From Intrasporangium oryzae NRRL B-24470 (GTDB lineage Bacteria > Actinomycetota > Actinomycetes > Actinomycetales > Dermatophilaceae), in the NCBI RefSeq assembly GCF_000576595.1, contig NZ_AWSA01000025.1:1-64000 (forward strand): a stretch of DNA of 64,000 nt, written 5' to 3'. The notes under the pieces are model-generated. The model saw only the letters and a list, made by a program, of their open reading frames with translations. It ran no database searches and was not told where the DNA came from. Of the stretch, positions 24,894-39,423 are shown one piece after another; the first letter of the stretch is position 1; every line of letters begins with the position of its first letter. The position numbers were made by a program, and so were the translations under genes.

Positions 24894-25634
24894 ATGGGCA
24901 CGATGATCGCGTTTCCGGAGCACGACCTCACCGCCTACCGCGCCGACCCCCCGGGCGAGGTCCGCGGGGCGGTCATCGTGATCCAGGAGATCTGGGGCCT
25001 GGTCGACCACATCAAGGACGTCGCCGACCGGGTTGCCGCCGAGGGCTACATCGCCATCGCGCCCGACCTGCTCGGCCACATCGGGCTGGCGCCGGACGTC
25101 GGGCAGGAGCTCCAGTCGCTCCTCTTCAGCGGTGACGAGCAGGTCAGGGCCGCGGCCCAGCCCAGGATGCGGGAGGCGACAGGGCCGGCCCGCGTCCCCG
25201 AGTTCGCTGCCTGGGCCATCCCGGCACTCCGGGCGGTGGTCGACCTCCTCGACGAGGCGCCGGGGGTCGACGGCGACATCGCCGTCATGGGTTTCTGCTT
25301 CGGCGGGTCGTACTCCTTCGGACTCGCGCTCGCGGAGCCGCGGCTCAAGGGTGCCGTCGTCTTCTACGGCGGCTTCCCCGAGACGGGCCACCCGCGGACG
25401 ATCGGCTGCCCGATCCTCGCGTTCTACGGCGAGAAGGACCACGGGATCACTGACGGCGTCCCGGACCTCGAGTCGCGGATGGCCGAGGCCGGGGTCGACT
25501 TCACCGCCCGGGTCTACCACGGGGTCGGCCACGCCTTCTTCAACGACACGAACGCGCGGACCTACAACGCGGAGGTCGCCGCCGACGCGTGGACGCGCAC
25601 GCTCGAGTTCCTCGAGCATCGGTTCGCCGACTGA
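24894..25634 (+). CDS. dienelactone hydrolase family protein
   Basis: A 246-aa alpha/beta hydrolase with GAVIVIQEIWGLVDHIKDVADR (the Glu used to hold the nucleophile), the nucleophile Cys in VMGFCFGGSYSFGLAL, the acid in FYGEKDHGITDG and the His in YHGVGHAFFND. The Cys nucleophile and this order of residues are those of dienelactone hydrolase, which opens the lactone ring in chlorocatechol breakdown; in actinobacteria single copies often have broader esterase roles. ATG 24894 follows GAGGAT by six bases. No aromatic-degradation genes are nearby. Confidence 0.9.
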   Translation: MGTMIAFPEHDLTAYRADPPGEVRGAVIVIQEIWGLVDHIKDVADRVAAEGYIAIAPDLLGHIGLAPDVGQELQSLLFSGDEQVRAAAQPRMREATGPARVPEFAAWAIPALRAVVDLLDEAPGVDGDIAVMGFCFGGSYSFGLALAEPRLKGAVVFYGGFPETGHPRTIGCPILAFYGEKDHGITDGVPDLESRMAEAGVDFTARVYHGVGHAFFNDTNARTYNAEVAADAWTRTLEFLEHRFAD

Positions 25635-25691
25635 CCTGCGGTCACAGACGGTCCACAGCGCGTATCGCCACCGCAAGGGCCGCCGGTGGAG

Positions 25692-25698
25692 TAAGCCT
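25692..25698 (+). promoter_or_regulatory. -10 region TAAGCCT for the phoD-like gene
   Basis: TAAGCCT ends five bases before ATG 25704, consistent with a leaderless message. Confidence 0.4.
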
Positions 25699-25703
25699 GT
25701 GGC

Positions 25704-27413
25704 ATGAGCGATGTCGCCGCGCCGGGCCCCCTCGTCCTCGGGCCGATGCTCCGGTTCGTCGGGGAGCACGCAGCCACCGTGTGGGTCGAGACGGCCGGCG
25801 CCTGCACCGTGACCGTACGATGCGCCCGGCGCCACTGGTCGGCGAGGACGTTCGGGGTCCGCGGGCACCACTACGCGCTCGTCGTCGTCGACGGCCTCGA
25901 GCGCGGGACCAGCGAGGCCTACACCGTCGAGATCGACGGGGTCCACGTCTGGCCGGAGCCCTCGAGCCCCTACCCGCCACCGCGGATCCGGACCCTCGAC
26001 CGGGAGCGGCCGACGCGGCTCGCGTTCGGGTCGTGCCGCACGAGCGTGTCCCACGACGCGGCCGGCAACGCCTCGCACGGAGTCGACGCCCTGCGGACCC
26101 TCGCCCTCGCACTCGCCGAGGACCGGGCGCCCTGGGCCGACCTGGTCGTCTTCATCGGTGACCAGGTCTACGCCGACGAGACCTCGGACGAGATGCGGGC
26201 CTTCATCGCGGCGCGGCGCTCCCTCGATGAACCCCCGGGAGTCGAGATCAAGGACTACGAGGAGTATGCCCACCTCTACTGGCTCGCGTGGAGCGACCCG
26301 GCCAACCGGTGGCTCCTCGCCAACCTGCCGACCTGCATGATCTTCGACGACCACGACATCCGCGACGACTGGAACACCTCGTGGACCTGGCACGAGGAGA
26401 TCAACCGGACGCCGTGGTGGCACGAGCGGCTCATGGGCGGCCTCGCCTCGTACTGGGTCTACCAGCACATCGGCAACCTCTCCCCGGAGGAGCTCGCGAA
26501 GGACGAGGTGTATGCCGGTGTGCTCGCTGCCGAGGCCTTCGACAGCGACGACGAGCTCGACCTCAGTGACGCCCTCTTCGACCTCGTTCGGCGGGTGGAC
26601 CGCCATCCGGAGGTCTACCGCTGGAGCTACCGGCGCGACCTCGGCGACAGTCGGCTCGTCGTCGTGGACTCGCGCGCGGCACGCGTCCTCGAGCCCACTC
26701 AGCGCTCGATGCTCGACCCGGAGGAGGTCAGCTGGCTCGACCAGCAGCTGACGGGTGACGTCGAGCACCTGTTCATCGGGACCTCCCTGCCGTTCCTGCT
26801 GCCACCCGGCCTGCACGACCTCGAGGCCATCGACGAGGCGGCGGCCGAGGGCGCCTACGGCCGGTTCGTCTCGCGGGTGGCCGAGAAGTCCCGGCGGTCC
26901 ATCGACCTCGAGCACTGGGCGGCCTTCAACCAGGGCTTCGTGGAGGTCTTCGCCATGGTCATGGACGTCGCCCGCGGCAACCGCGGGACCGCGCCGGGGA
27001 CGATCGTGTTCCTCTCCGGCGACGTCCACAACTCGTACGTCGCGGAGGTGACCGACGCCCGGGAGCACGGGGCGAGCTCACGCATCGTCCAGGCCGTCTG
27101 CTCGCCGATCCGCAACCCGATGCCGCGGGGGATCCGGGTCATGATGTCGGCCTTCTCCAAGGGCCTCGTGCGCCCGATGAACCTCTGGCGGCAGTGGTCG
27201 AGCCGCGTCCCCGACCCTCCGTACGCCTGGGAGGTGACCCGTGGCCCCTGGTTCGACAACTGCCTCGCAGAGCTGGCGGTCGACGAGCGAGGACTCTCGA
27301 TGACGTGGCGCGGCGGCGACGTCAGGGGCGGGGACGAGGAGCATCCGGCCCTGACGACGATCGCGACGGTCCGCATCGACGTGCCCCCGCACCAGGACGG
27401 GCGCCACCCTTGA
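25704..27413 (+). CDS. PhoD-like metallophosphatase
   Basis: A 569-aa protein of the PhoD family: an N-terminal Ig-like part (VLGPMLRFVGEHAATVWVET), then the metal-binding motifs FGSCRTS, FIGDQVYADE, FDDHDIRDDWN and FLSGDVHNSYVAEV. PhoD enzymes are Ca/Fe-dependent phosphodiesterases/alkaline phosphatases. Most are exported by Tat, but no signal peptide is seen here, so this copy may act in the cytoplasm. ATG 25704 is five bases after TAAGCCT. It is convergent with the 2TM gene, only 24 bases apart. Confidence 0.88.
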   Translation: MSDVAAPGPLVLGPMLRFVGEHAATVWVETAGACTVTVRCARRHWSARTFGVRGHHYALVVVDGLERGTSEAYTVEIDGVHVWPEPSSPYPPPRIRTLDRERPTRLAFGSCRTSVSHDAAGNASHGVDALRTLALALAEDRAPWADLVVFIGDQVYADETSDEMRAFIAARRSLDEPPGVEIKDYEEYAHLYWLAWSDPANRWLLANLPTCMIFDDHDIRDDWNTSWTWHEEINRTPWWHERLMGGLASYWVYQHIGNLSPEELAKDEVYAGVLAAEAFDSDDELDLSDALFDLVRRVDRHPEVYRWSYRRDLGDSRLVVVDSRAARVLEPTQRSMLDPEEVSWLDQQLTGDVEHLFIGTSLPFLLPPGLHDLEAIDEAAAEGAYGRFVSRVAEKSRRSIDLEHWAAFNQGFVEVFAMVMDVARGNRGTAPGTIVFLSGDVHNSYVAEVTDAREHGASSRIVQAVCSPIRNPMPRGIRVMMSAFSKGLVRPMNLWRQWSSRVPDPPYAWEVTRGPWFDNCLAELAVDERGLSMTWRGGDVRGGDEEHPALTTIATVRIDVPPHQDGRHP

Positions 27414-27437
27414 TTGACCTCGGTGACCGGGGTCGCG

Positions 27438-27752
27438 TCAGCGGCGGCCTTGCCGGAGCCGCTGCATCTCGGCCTCGACCTGCTCCGGCCCCGGCTCGGG
27501 CGTGACGACGTCCCAGATGTTGAAGGCGAGGCCGATGCCCCATCCGAGGAGGATGAACATCGGCCAGAAGAACCCGGCTCCCGTGACCGCCCAGATGCCC
27601 ACGAGCAGGAGGTTCACGGTCACGTAGGCGATGATGTGGGCCTGCAAGTCCCGCTTGGCCTTGAGGTGCTTGAGCGCGAGCGCCCGGAGCTCGTCCTCCG
27701 GCACACGGTCGGGTGGCACCTCCGTACCCTGGCTGGCCATCTCGTCGTTCAT
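27438..27752 (-). CDS. 2TM domain-containing protein
   Basis: A 104-aa protein with the 2TM pattern: KHLKAKRDLQAHIIAYVTVNLLLVGIWAV, a short loop, FFWPMFILLGWGIGLAFNIWDV and a charged tail. Such modules occur alone or attached to histidine kinases; their role is unknown. GGGAGA lies before ATG 27752. A possible DevR/DosR-type site (27805-27820) stands about 50 bases upstream, which would suit a hypoxia-linked membrane protein, but that is tentative. Confidence 0.82.
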   Translation of the reverse strand: MNDEMASQGTEVPPDRVPEDELRALALKHLKAKRDLQAHIIAYVTVNLLLVGIWAVTGAGFFWPMFILLGWGIGLAFNIWDVVTPEPGPEQVEAEMQRLRQGRR

Positions 27753-27804
27753 GGTGGTCTCCCTTCCCACCCACCAGCGTGCGTCGAGGTGGCCCGCGCC
27801 GACC

Positions 27805-27820
27805 AGTGCCCTTGGTCCCG
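27805..27820 (-). promoter_or_regulatory. possible DevR/DosR-like box
   Basis: Minus strand CGGGACCAAGGGCACT is similar to the GGGACC-NNN-GGNCC type of site bound by DevR/OsdR regulators of dormancy in actinobacteria. It is one imperfect match, 53 bases before the 2TM gene. A separate inverted repeat, CGATGAC-gacc-GTCATCG, follows at 27838-27855. Confidence 0.25.
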
Positions 27821-28002
27821 GTGATCGCCGCTGTTCCCGATGACGACCGTCATCGCGGAGACCGTGCCCCGCCAGGCGTCGCCGCCGCGCTCGGAACCCG
27901 CTCGTGGTCGGCATCCCGAACGCACCGACGTGCCGCCGTCCCGTTGCGTGGGCCGGCCGCGGGGAGGAAGGTCGCTCTCATGACGACCGAGAGGGGCTGA
28001 CC

Positions 28003-28428
28003 ATGCGGCCCGAGCACCTGTGCGACGTGGAGTGGCGCTACGACCTGCTGCACGAGGTCGGGGCCTCGGGGCCCGGCGACGGGCAGTACTACGGACAGGG
28101 CACCGCGATCCTCACGGGGCGTCTGGCAGGCGTGGCGCGCTGGTCGAACTTCCCTCGCGCTCGCGCGGGGTACACCTTCCCCGACGCTCGCGGCGCGATC
28201 GAGACGGCCGGCGGGGGCCTCGTGCTGTTCACGCTCAGGGGCCTGTCGAACCTCACCGACGGTGCCGGCATCCACGTCATGACCTTCCAGACCGATCACG
28301 ACGAGTACCTCTGGCTCAACGAGGTGATCGCCCTTGGCGAGGGCAGCCTCGACGCGCGTCGGAGGGCTCTGTCGATGCGCTACTACTCCTGTCACGTTGA
28401 GTACCGGCCATTGATCCCGGACGTCTGA
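28003..28428 (+). CDS. DUF3237-like small protein
   Basis: A 141-aa protein with [41 protein letters not shown] and [19 protein letters not shown]...[12 protein letters not shown], the order of conserved patches in DUF3237 beta-barrel proteins. Function unknown. GAGAGGGG sits six bases before ATG 28003. The gene stands alone upstream of the dnaK operator region and reads toward it, so readthrough into dnaK is possible. Confidence 0.7.
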   Translation: MRPEHLCDVEWRYDLLHEVGASGPGDGQYYGQGTAILTGRLAGVARWSNFPRARAGYTFPDARGAIETAGGGLVLFTLRGLSNLTDGAGIHVMTFQTDHDEYLWLNEVIALGEGSLDARRRALSMRYYSCHVEYRPLIPDV

Positions 28429-28476
28429 CCCGCCAGAACGAGCCTCGCAGGCGGGAACAATCTCGGCGCGTCCAAA

Positions 28477-28497
28477 GTTGAGTCCAGTGAACGCAAG
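28477..28497 (+). promoter_or_regulatory. HAIR element (HspR operator) upstream of dnaK
   Basis: GTTGAGT, seven bases, ACGCAAG: two of 14 arm positions differ from the HAIR consensus CTTGAGT-N7-ACTCAAG. It lies just upstream of a possible promoter (TTGACA 28514-28519, CAGATT 28537-28542). HspR, encoded at the end of this operon, is the known binder. Confidence 0.75.
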
Positions 28498-28513
28498 ATT
28501 TGCGAGCGCGGCT

Positions 28514-28542
28514 TTGACAACGCGGGCCGGCAGGAGCAGATT
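28514..28542 (+). promoter_or_regulatory. candidate dnaK promoter
   Basis: TTGACA and CAGATT are separated by 17 bases and lie about 130 bases before the dnaK start. The leader contains one GGCATAC word at 28621. Confidence 0.5.
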
Positions 28543-28672
28543 GAGCAGCAGAACCTGTCCCAACCAGTGACTCACCGGGCCAGAGCCGGACCCAGGCGGT
28601 TCATCGCGACCGCGCCCAGCGGCATACGTCGTCGGGAGTCGACCCAGGCCCCAGACAGCAAGGAGATCCCCC

Positions 28673-30573
<1,901 letters not shown>

Positions 30574-30577
<4 letters not shown>

Positions 30578-31248
30578 CCACGTCCGACCCGAACGGCACG
30601 CCCGAGGGCGTGCGCCCGGACGGCGTCGGACCTGACGAGGTCGCGGGTGCCGGCAGCGATGCTGCCGGCACCCCGGCCGCGCCGGGCACCGGCCGGGCCG
30701 GGCACCACACCTACTACGAGGGCGGCCCCGGCGCCTCGGCGGAGCCCGGCGGCGACGACGAGTACGACCACGCGGCCGGACCAGAGGTGCGCGCGTCCGA
30801 GGGCGACGCGCTCGCCGAGGAGGACACCATGGCGGCGACCCTGCTCGCCGACCTGCAGCGCCTGCAGGCCGAGTACGTCAACTACAAGAAGCGCGTCGAC
30901 CGTGACCGCGAGGTCATCCGGACGACCGCCGTCGGTGGCGTCGTGGAGTCGCTCCTGCCCGTGCTCGACGACATCCACATGGCCCGACAGGCCGGCGACC
31001 TCGCCGACGGGCCGTTCGCGTCGATCGCCGACAAGCTCGAGTCGATCCTCGGCAAGTTCGGGGTCGAGCGGGTCGGTGCGGCCGGCGAGGAGTTCGACCC
31101 CACGGTGCACGAGGCCCTCATGCACGTCCAGGCCGAGCTGCCCCAGGGCGCGACCGGCACGACCGTCGTCCAGGTGCTCCAGCCGGGCTACCGCATCGGC
31201 GAGCGCCTCGTCCGCGCGGCCCGGGTCTCGGTCGCCGACCCGGACTGA
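30574..31248 (+). CDS. grpE: nucleotide exchange factor GrpE
   Basis: A 224-aa protein with a long disordered Gly/Asp-rich N-terminus, the GrpE coiled coil ([27 protein letters not shown]) and the beta-domain signature ([18 protein letters not shown] and [24 protein letters not shown]). It releases ADP from DnaK. GTG 30574 overlaps the dnaK stop by four bases, so translation is coupled. The acidic N-terminal stretch is about 85 residues, longer than in E. coli GrpE. Confidence 0.97.
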
Positions 31249-31370
31249 GCGGGACGTCGCCGTGCCGACCACCGCGCCCAACGGCATACGGCAGGCTGGA
31301 CGTGAGAGCGTGACGACAGTGATGTTGGAGCAGAAGACCACGGAGAGCAAGGAGAAGGAGGTGCGCCGGG

Positions 31371-32378
31371 ATGGCTAGCCAGGACTGGTTCGAGAAGGAC
31401 TTCTACGCGATCCTCGGCGTGCCCCACGACGCCGACGCCGCGACGATCAAGAAGACGTACCGCAAGCTCGCCCGGACGATGCACCCCGACCACAACGTCG
31501 GGGACACCAGGGCCGAGGAGCGCTTCAAGGAGATCGGCGAGGCGTATGCCGTCCTCTCCGACCCCGAGCAGCGCAAGGAGTACGACGCGATCCGCGCGAT
31601 GTCGCACGGCGGCGCCCGCTTCACCGCGGGCGGTCCGGGCGGCGGCGCCGGCTTCGAGGACATCTTCTCGGCGTTCGGCTCCGGCGCGCCTGGCGGCCAG
31701 CGCGTGCGCTTCGGGCCGGGCGGTGCCGGCGCGGGCCAGCCGGGCCTCGAGGACATCCTCGGTCAGATGTTCGGCGGCGCGGGTCCGGGAGCCGGCTACG
31801 GCGGCTTCGGCGCACCCACGGGTCCCCGCGCGGGACAGGACGTCGCCGCCTCGACGCGAATCGGCTTCCGCGACGCCGTCGAGGGCTCCACGGTGACCCT
31901 GACCTCGCCCGACCTCGGGCGGGTTACGGCCCGGATCCCCCCGGGCGTGAAGGACGGCCAGAAGATCCGGCTGCGCGGCAAGGGACGCCAAGGCGACCCG
32001 GGCGCGCCGGCCGGCGACCTCATCCTCACGGTCACCGTCGACAAGCACCCGGTCTTCGGGCGTGACGGCGACAACCTGACGGTCGACCTGCCCGTCACCT
32101 TCGCCGAGGCGGCGCTCGGTGCGACGGTCGCCGTGCCGACCCTCGACGGCTCGTCCGTCAAGGTCAAGGTCGCCCCCGGGACCCCGAGCGGGCGCGTGCT
32201 CCGGCTCAAGGGCCGGGGCGTCCGGCGCGGCGACACGACGGGCGACCTCCTCGCGAAGATCCAGGTCGTCGTCCCGCAGCGCCTGACCGACGAGGCCCGC
32301 GAGGCGATCGAGAAGATGGCCGCCGCCGAGCAGGGACACGACCCCAGGGCCGACCTCTTCGAGCGGGCGAAGGCCTGA
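31371..32378 (+). CDS. DnaJ-type co-chaperone without zinc finger
   Basis: A J domain (DFYAILGVPHDADAATIKKTYR, HPD in MHPDHNVG), a Gly/Phe-rich linker (residues about 80-150) and two C-terminal beta domains (IGFRDAVEGSTVTL, RIPPGVKDGQKIRLRGKG, DLPVTFAEAALGATVAVPT). It has no cysteine at all, so the CxxCxGxG zinc-binding region of type I DnaJ is absent; architecture is therefore type II, like CbpA. Length 335 aa against about 380-390 for zinc-containing DnaJ. It stimulates DnaK ATPase. GGAGGTG precedes ATG 31371. The 122-base gap after grpE holds no gene. Confidence 0.93.
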   Translation: MASQDWFEKDFYAILGVPHDADAATIKKTYRKLARTMHPDHNVGDTRAEERFKEIGEAYAVLSDPEQRKEYDAIRAMSHGGARFTAGGPGGGAGFEDIFSAFGSGAPGGQRVRFGPGGAGAGQPGLEDILGQMFGGAGPGAGYGGFGAPTGPRAGQDVAASTRIGFRDAVEGSTVTLTSPDLGRVTARIPPGVKDGQKIRLRGKGRQGDPGAPAGDLILTVTVDKHPVFGRDGDNLTVDLPVTFAEAALGATVAVPTLDGSSVKVKVAPGTPSGRVLRLKGRGVRRGDTTGDLLAKIQVVVPQRLTDEAREAIEKMAAAEQGHDPRADLFERAKA

Positions 32379-32397
32379 GCCGGGCGGTTCGAGGGCT

Positions 32398-32423
32398 CCC
32401 GCGAGAGCACAGGCTCTCGCGGG
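32398..32423 (+). terminator. 11-bp stem-loop between dnaJ and hspR
   Basis: CCCGCGAGAGC and GCTCTCGCGGG pair perfectly around the loop ACAG. It is too strong to be chance and stands inside the chaperone operon, so it could be an attenuator or a processing site that lowers hspR expression relative to dnaK. Two purine-rich GAAGAGAGCCCGG repeats follow. Confidence 0.65.
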
Positions 32424-32514
32424 GGACCTGGGACCGAGAACCGAAGAGAGCACCGAGGAAGAGAGCCCGGGAAGAGAGCCCGGGAAGAGAACCGAGGAGA
32501 AGGAAAGGATGGTG

Positions 32515-32976
32515 ATGGCGATGGCACAGCCGAAGACGGGCCCCGCGGGACACGACGACGACACCCCGGTCTTCGTCATCTCCGTCGCGGCCCAGCTCGC
32601 CGGCATGCACGCGCAGACGCTGCGCCAGTACGACCGGCTCGGCCTCGTCTCGCCGTCCCGGACCCGGGGCGGCGGCCGCCGCTACAGCGGGCGCGACGTG
32701 GCGCTGCTCCGCGAGGTCCAGCGCCTCTCCCAGGAGGGCGTCTCCCTTGCCGGGATCCAGCGCATCCTCGAGCTCGAGAACCACGTGACCGCCCTGCAGG
32801 CCCGGGTCGACGAGCTCACCGCCGAGGTCGACGCGGCGCGCGCCGCACAGCTGCGCAGTGCGCGCGTCTTCGCCGCCGGGGCCCGCGGCGAGGTCTTCGC
32901 CGTGCGTCCCGGAGAGCGACCGCCGCGGGCGGCCTCGTCGCAGGCCCTCGTGGTCTGGCGTCCCGGCTCGCGCTGA
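32515..32976 (+). CDS. hspR: heat-shock repressor HspR (MerR family)
   Basis: PVFVISVAAQLAGMHAQTLRQYDRLGLVSPSRTRGGGRRYSGRDVALLREV is the MerR-type winged helix of HspR, and ELENHVTALQARVDELTAEVDAARAAQ is the coiled coil. HspR represses dnaK and clpB by binding HAIR sites, with DnaK as co-repressor. Two such sites are in this window. Of the three possible ATGs (32509, 32515, 32521), 32515 has GGAAAGG at the best distance. It is the fourth gene of the dnaK unit but is separated from dnaJ by a strong stem-loop. Confidence 0.93.
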   Translation: MAMAQPKTGPAGHDDDTPVFVISVAAQLAGMHAQTLRQYDRLGLVSPSRTRGGGRRYSGRDVALLREVQRLSQEGVSLAGIQRILELENHVTALQARVDELTAEVDAARAAQLRSARVFAAGARGEVFAVRPGERPPRAASSQALVVWRPGSR

Positions 32977-33093
32977 CCCGGACGATCGGCGTGGCCGGCG
33001 CGCCGCGTCGTGGTCGCGGTCGCGGTCGGGTCGCGGTCGGGTCGCGGACTGCCCGGGGGTCGGAAGGGGCGCGCAGCTCGGACGTGCGCAAAG

Positions 33094-33113
33094 TTGGTCG
33101 TGGGCACCCCGCG

Positions 33114-33122
<9 letters not shown>
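33094..33122 (+). promoter_or_regulatory. candidate promoter of the hybrid kinase gene
   Basis: TTGGTC (33094-33099) and CAGACT (33117-33122) are 17 bases apart. If used, transcription would start near 33129, downstream of ATG 33114, and translation would begin at ATG 33153 or at GTG 33198 (AGGAGA four bases before it). Confidence 0.35.
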
Positions 33123-36467
<3,345 letters not shown>

Positions 36468-36475
36468 CGGCTGCC

Positions 36476-36481
36476 TAGACT
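36476..36481 (+). promoter_or_regulatory. -10 box TAGACT for the RraB-like gene
   Basis: TAGACT is six bases before GTG 36488, only nine bases after the hybrid kinase stop; the small gene therefore probably has its own leaderless transcript. Confidence 0.6.
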
Positions 36482-36487
36482 GCCGGT

Positions 36488-36733
36488 GTGGACATCGAGC
36501 ACCTCCTCGTCTTCCCCGAGCGCGGTGTCGCGGAGGAGGTCGCGGAGGCGCTGTCCGACGAGGGGCTGCACGACGTCCGTGTCGTGCGTGAGGCGCTCGC
36601 CGGTGAGGACGACTCGGAGGACCACGAGTGGGCCGTCTACGTCCGGACCCCCGACGAACCGTCGTATGCCGCTCGCTTCGTCGCGCTCGCAGCCGACCAC
36701 GACGGCTGGTACGACCCGAACCCGACATCCTGA
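36488..36733 (+). CDS. small RraB-like (ribonuclease E inhibitor fold) protein
   Basis: An acidic 81-aa protein: HLLVFPERGVAEEVAEALSDEGLHDVRVVRE, a DDSEDHEWAVYVRT strand, and ARFVALAADHDGWYDPNP. The length, the alternating beta-alpha pattern and the terminal D-G-x-Y-D motif resemble RraB-type regulators of RNase E. Whether it inhibits RNase E here is unknown. GTG 36488 has a -10 six bases upstream. It sits between the ANTAR kinase and clpB. Confidence 0.65.
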   Translation: MDIEHLLVFPERGVAEEVAEALSDEGLHDVRVVREALAGEDDSEDHEWAVYVRTPDEPSYAARFVALAADHDGWYDPNPTS

Positions 36734-36780
36734 CGAGGCGGGTCGGGGCGGCCTGCGTCACCATCGCGCACCACCACGAA

Positions 36781-36801
36781 GTTGAGTGGAATAGACTCAA
36801 C
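36781..36801 (+). promoter_or_regulatory. HAIR element and -10 of clpB
   Basis: GTTGAGT-ggaatag-ACTCAAC is a perfect inverted repeat with HAIR spacing; each outermost base differs from the consensus C/G but in a way that keeps the symmetry. The -10 box TAGACT (36792-36797) lies inside the element, so HspR binding would block RNA polymerase directly. Confidence 0.85.
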
Positions 36802-36848
36802 TGTGGACCGGTTGTCCGAAGTGATCCGATCCCCGACCAGGAGAACGC

Positions 36849-39410
36849 ATGGACCTCTCGCTGACCAACAAGGCCCAGGAGGCCTTCGCGCAGGCCGCGA
36901 CGACCGCGGCCGCGAAGCACCACCCGAACATCGAGCCGGCCCACCTGCTGCTCGCGTTGGCAGCTCAGCCCGGCACGACGACCCCCGCCCTGCTCCAGGC
37001 CGGCGGCTCGACCCCCGCCGCGGCGACCGCAGCAGCCGAGCGGGCGATGGCCTCCCTGCCACAGGTCTCCGGCGTCGCGCAGCAGCCACAGCTCTCGCGC
37101 GCGGGGCTCGCCATGGTGCAGCAGGCTCAGCAGTACATGACGGCCATGGGCGACTCCTACCTCTCGACCGACCACCTCCTCCTCGCCCTCGCGCGCACGG
37201 GCCAGTTCGGGTTCGACGCCGACGCGATCGAGGCGGCCATCCCCGACCTCCGCGGCGGTCGCAAGGTCACGTCCGAGAACCCCGAGGGCACCTACGAGGC
37301 CCTCGACAAGTACGGCACCGACCTCACCGCGCAGGCCCGCGACGGCAAGCTCGACCCCGTCATCGGCCGCGACGCCGAGATCCGGCGGGTCGTCCAGGTC
37401 CTCAGCCGCCGCACGAAGAACAACCCCGTGCTCATCGGCGAGCCCGGCGTCGGCAAGACGGCGGTCGTCGAGGGTCTCGCCCAGCGGATCGTCGCGGGCG
37501 ACGTCCCCGAGAGCCTGCGCGACAAGACCCTCATCAGCCTGGACCTCGCAGCGATGCTCGCCGGGGCGAAGTACCGCGGCGAGTTCGAGGAGCGGCTCAA
37601 GGCCGTCCTCGAGGAGATCAAGGGCTCCGACGGGCAGATCGTCACCTTCATCGACGAGATCCACACGGTCGTCGGTGCGGGCGCGGGCGGCGAGGGCGCC
37701 ATGGACGCAGGCAACATGCTCAAGCCCATGCTCGCCCGCGGTGAGCTCCGCCTCGTCGGGGCGACAACGCTCGACGAGTACCGCCAGCACATCGAGAAGG
37801 ACGCCGCCCTCGAGCGCCGGTTCCAGCAGGTCTTCGTCGGCGAGCCGTCCGTCGAGGACACCATCGCGATCCTCCGTGGCCTCAAGGAGCGCTACGAGGC
37901 GCACCACAAGGTGACGATCGCCGACTCCGCACTCGTGGCCGCGGCCAGCCTGTCCGACCGCTACATCTCCGGGCGCCAGCTGCCCGACAAGGCGATCGAC
38001 CTCATCGACGAGGCCGCCTCGCGCCTGCGGATGGAGATCGACTCGAGCCCCGTCGAGATCGACGAGCTCCGCCGCGCCGTCGACCGGCTCAAGATGGAGG
38101 AGTTCGCCCTCGAGCAGGAGACCGACGAGGCCTCGCGCGAGCGCCTCGAGCGCCTGCGCAAGGACCTCGCCGACCGCTCGGAGGAGCTCGCCGCGCTCAA
38201 CGCGCGGTGGGAGGCCGAGAAGGCCGGCCTCAACGCCGTCGGCGACATCAAGGCCCGGATCGACGACCTGCGGATGCAGGCCGACAAGCTCCAGCGCGAG
38301 GGCGACCTCGCGGGGGCGTCGAAGATCGCCTACGGGGACATCCCCGCGCTCGAGAAGCAGCTCGCCGCCGCCCAGGAGCGCGAGGCCGCCTCGACAGCCG
38401 TGACCGAGGAGCCGATGGTCAAGGAGGAGGTCGCCGCCGACGACATCGCCGACGTCATCTCGGCGTGGACCGGCATTCCCGCCGGGCGCCTCCTCGAGGG
38501 CGAGTCGGAGAAGCTGCTCCACATGGAGCAGCACATCGGGGCGCGGCTCATCGGCCAGACCGAGGCGGTCCGGGCCGTGTCCGACGCCGTGCGCCGGACA
38601 CGGGCGGGGGTGTCCGATCCCGACCGCCCGACCGGCTCGTTCCTCTTCCTCGGCCCGACGGGCGTGGGCAAGACCGAGCTCGCGAAGTCGCTCGCCGACT
38701 TCCTCTTCGACGACGAGCGGGCCATGGTCCGCATCGACATGTCCGAGTACTCCGAGCGGCACTCCGTCGCGCGGCTCATCGGGGCGCCCCCCGGCTACGT
38801 CGGCTACGAGGAGGGCGGTCAGCTGACGGAGGCGGTTCGCCGGCGGCCCTATTCGGTGGTGCTGCTCGACGAGGTGGAGAAGGCGCACCCCGAGACCTTC
38901 GACATCCTCCTTCAGGTCCTCGACGACGGCCGCCTCACCGACGGCCAGGGCCGGACCGTCGACTTCCGCAACGTCATCCTCGTGCTCACCTCCAACCTCG
39001 GGTCGCAGTACCTCGTCGACCCGACGCTGAGCCCCGAGGCCAAGCGGGAGGCGGTCATGGGGGTCGTCCGTGCCTCCTTCAAGCCGGAGTTCCTCAACCG
39101 TCTCGACGAGGTCGTCGTCTTCGACCCGCTGTCCCAGGACGACCTCGCCCACATCGTCGACCTGCAGGTCCGCGCCTTCGGCACGCGTCTCGCCGACCGC
39201 CGGATCACGCTGCACGTCTCCGATGCGGCGCGGACGTGGCTGGCGCGCAAGGGTTTCGACCCCGCCTACGGCGCCCGGCCGCTGCGCCGGCTCGTCCAGC
39301 GGGAGATCGGCGACCGGCTCGCCCGCGCCCTGCTCGCGGGCGAGGTCCGCGACGGGCAGACGGTCACGGTTGACGTCGACGAGGCCGGCGAGGCGCTCGC
39401 CCTCGGCTGA
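36849..39410 (+). CDS. clpB: disaggregase ClpB (Hsp100)
   Basis: An 853-aa protein with an N-domain, two AAA+ modules and the middle coiled coil. First module: [38 protein letters not shown]. Coiled coil about residues 410-530 ([23 protein letters not shown]). Second module: [37 protein letters not shown], ending [15 protein letters not shown]. It pulls apart aggregates together with DnaK. AGGAG lies seven bases before ATG 36849. The promoter carries a perfect HAIR repeat, so it belongs to the HspR regulon with the dnaK operon. Confidence 0.98.
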   Translation: MDLSLTNKAQEAFAQAATTAAAKHHPNIEPAHLLLALAAQPGTTTPALLQAGGSTPAAATAAAERAMASLPQVSGVAQQPQLSRAGLAMVQQAQQYMTAMGDSYLSTDHLLLALARTGQFGFDADAIEAAIPDLRGGRKVTSENPEGTYEALDKYGTDLTAQARDGKLDPVIGRDAEIRRVVQVLSRRTKNNPVLIGEPGVGKTAVVEGLAQRIVAGDVPESLRDKTLISLDLAAMLAGAKYRGEFEERLKAVLEEIKGSDGQIVTFIDEIHTVVGAGAGGEGAMDAGNMLKPMLARGELRLVGATTLDEYRQHIEKDAALERRFQQVFVGEPSVEDTIAILRGLKERYEAHHKVTIADSALVAAASLSDRYISGRQLPDKAIDLIDEAASRLRMEIDSSPVEIDELRRAVDRLKMEEFALEQETDEASRERLERLRKDLADRSEELAALNARWEAEKAGLNAVGDIKARIDDLRMQADKLQREGDLAGASKIAYGDIPALEKQLAAAQEREAASTAVTEEPMVKEEVAADDIADVISAWTGIPAGRLLEGESEKLLHMEQHIGARLIGQTEAVRAVSDAVRRTRAGVSDPDRPTGSFLFLGPTGVGKTELAKSLADFLFDDERAMVRIDMSEYSERHSVARLIGAPPGYVGYEEGGQLTEAVRRRPYSVVLLDEVEKAHPETFDILLQVLDDGRLTDGQGRTVDFRNVILVLTSNLGSQYLVDPTLSPEAKREAVMGVVRASFKPEFLNRLDEVVVFDPLSQDDLAHIVDLQVRAFGTRLADRRITLHVSDAARTWLARKGFDPAYGARPLRRLVQREIGDRLARALLAGEVRDGQTVTVDVDEAGEALALG

Positions 39411-39423
39411 CGAGCCACGCCAC

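Noticed and set aside
22725-27068. Very long minus-strand open frame (about 1447 codons)
   Set aside because: It runs antisense to four well-supported genes (antiporter, dienelactone hydrolase, phoD-like, 22662 gene) and its translation is low-complexity Arg/Asp/Val/Gly, the usual shadow of high-GC codons.
33005-33050. GGTCGCGGTCGGGTCGCGG low-complexity run before the hybrid kinase
   Set aside because: Short imperfect GGTCGCG/GGTCGGG repeats of this kind arise easily in high-GC spacers; no symmetry or conserved spacing seen.
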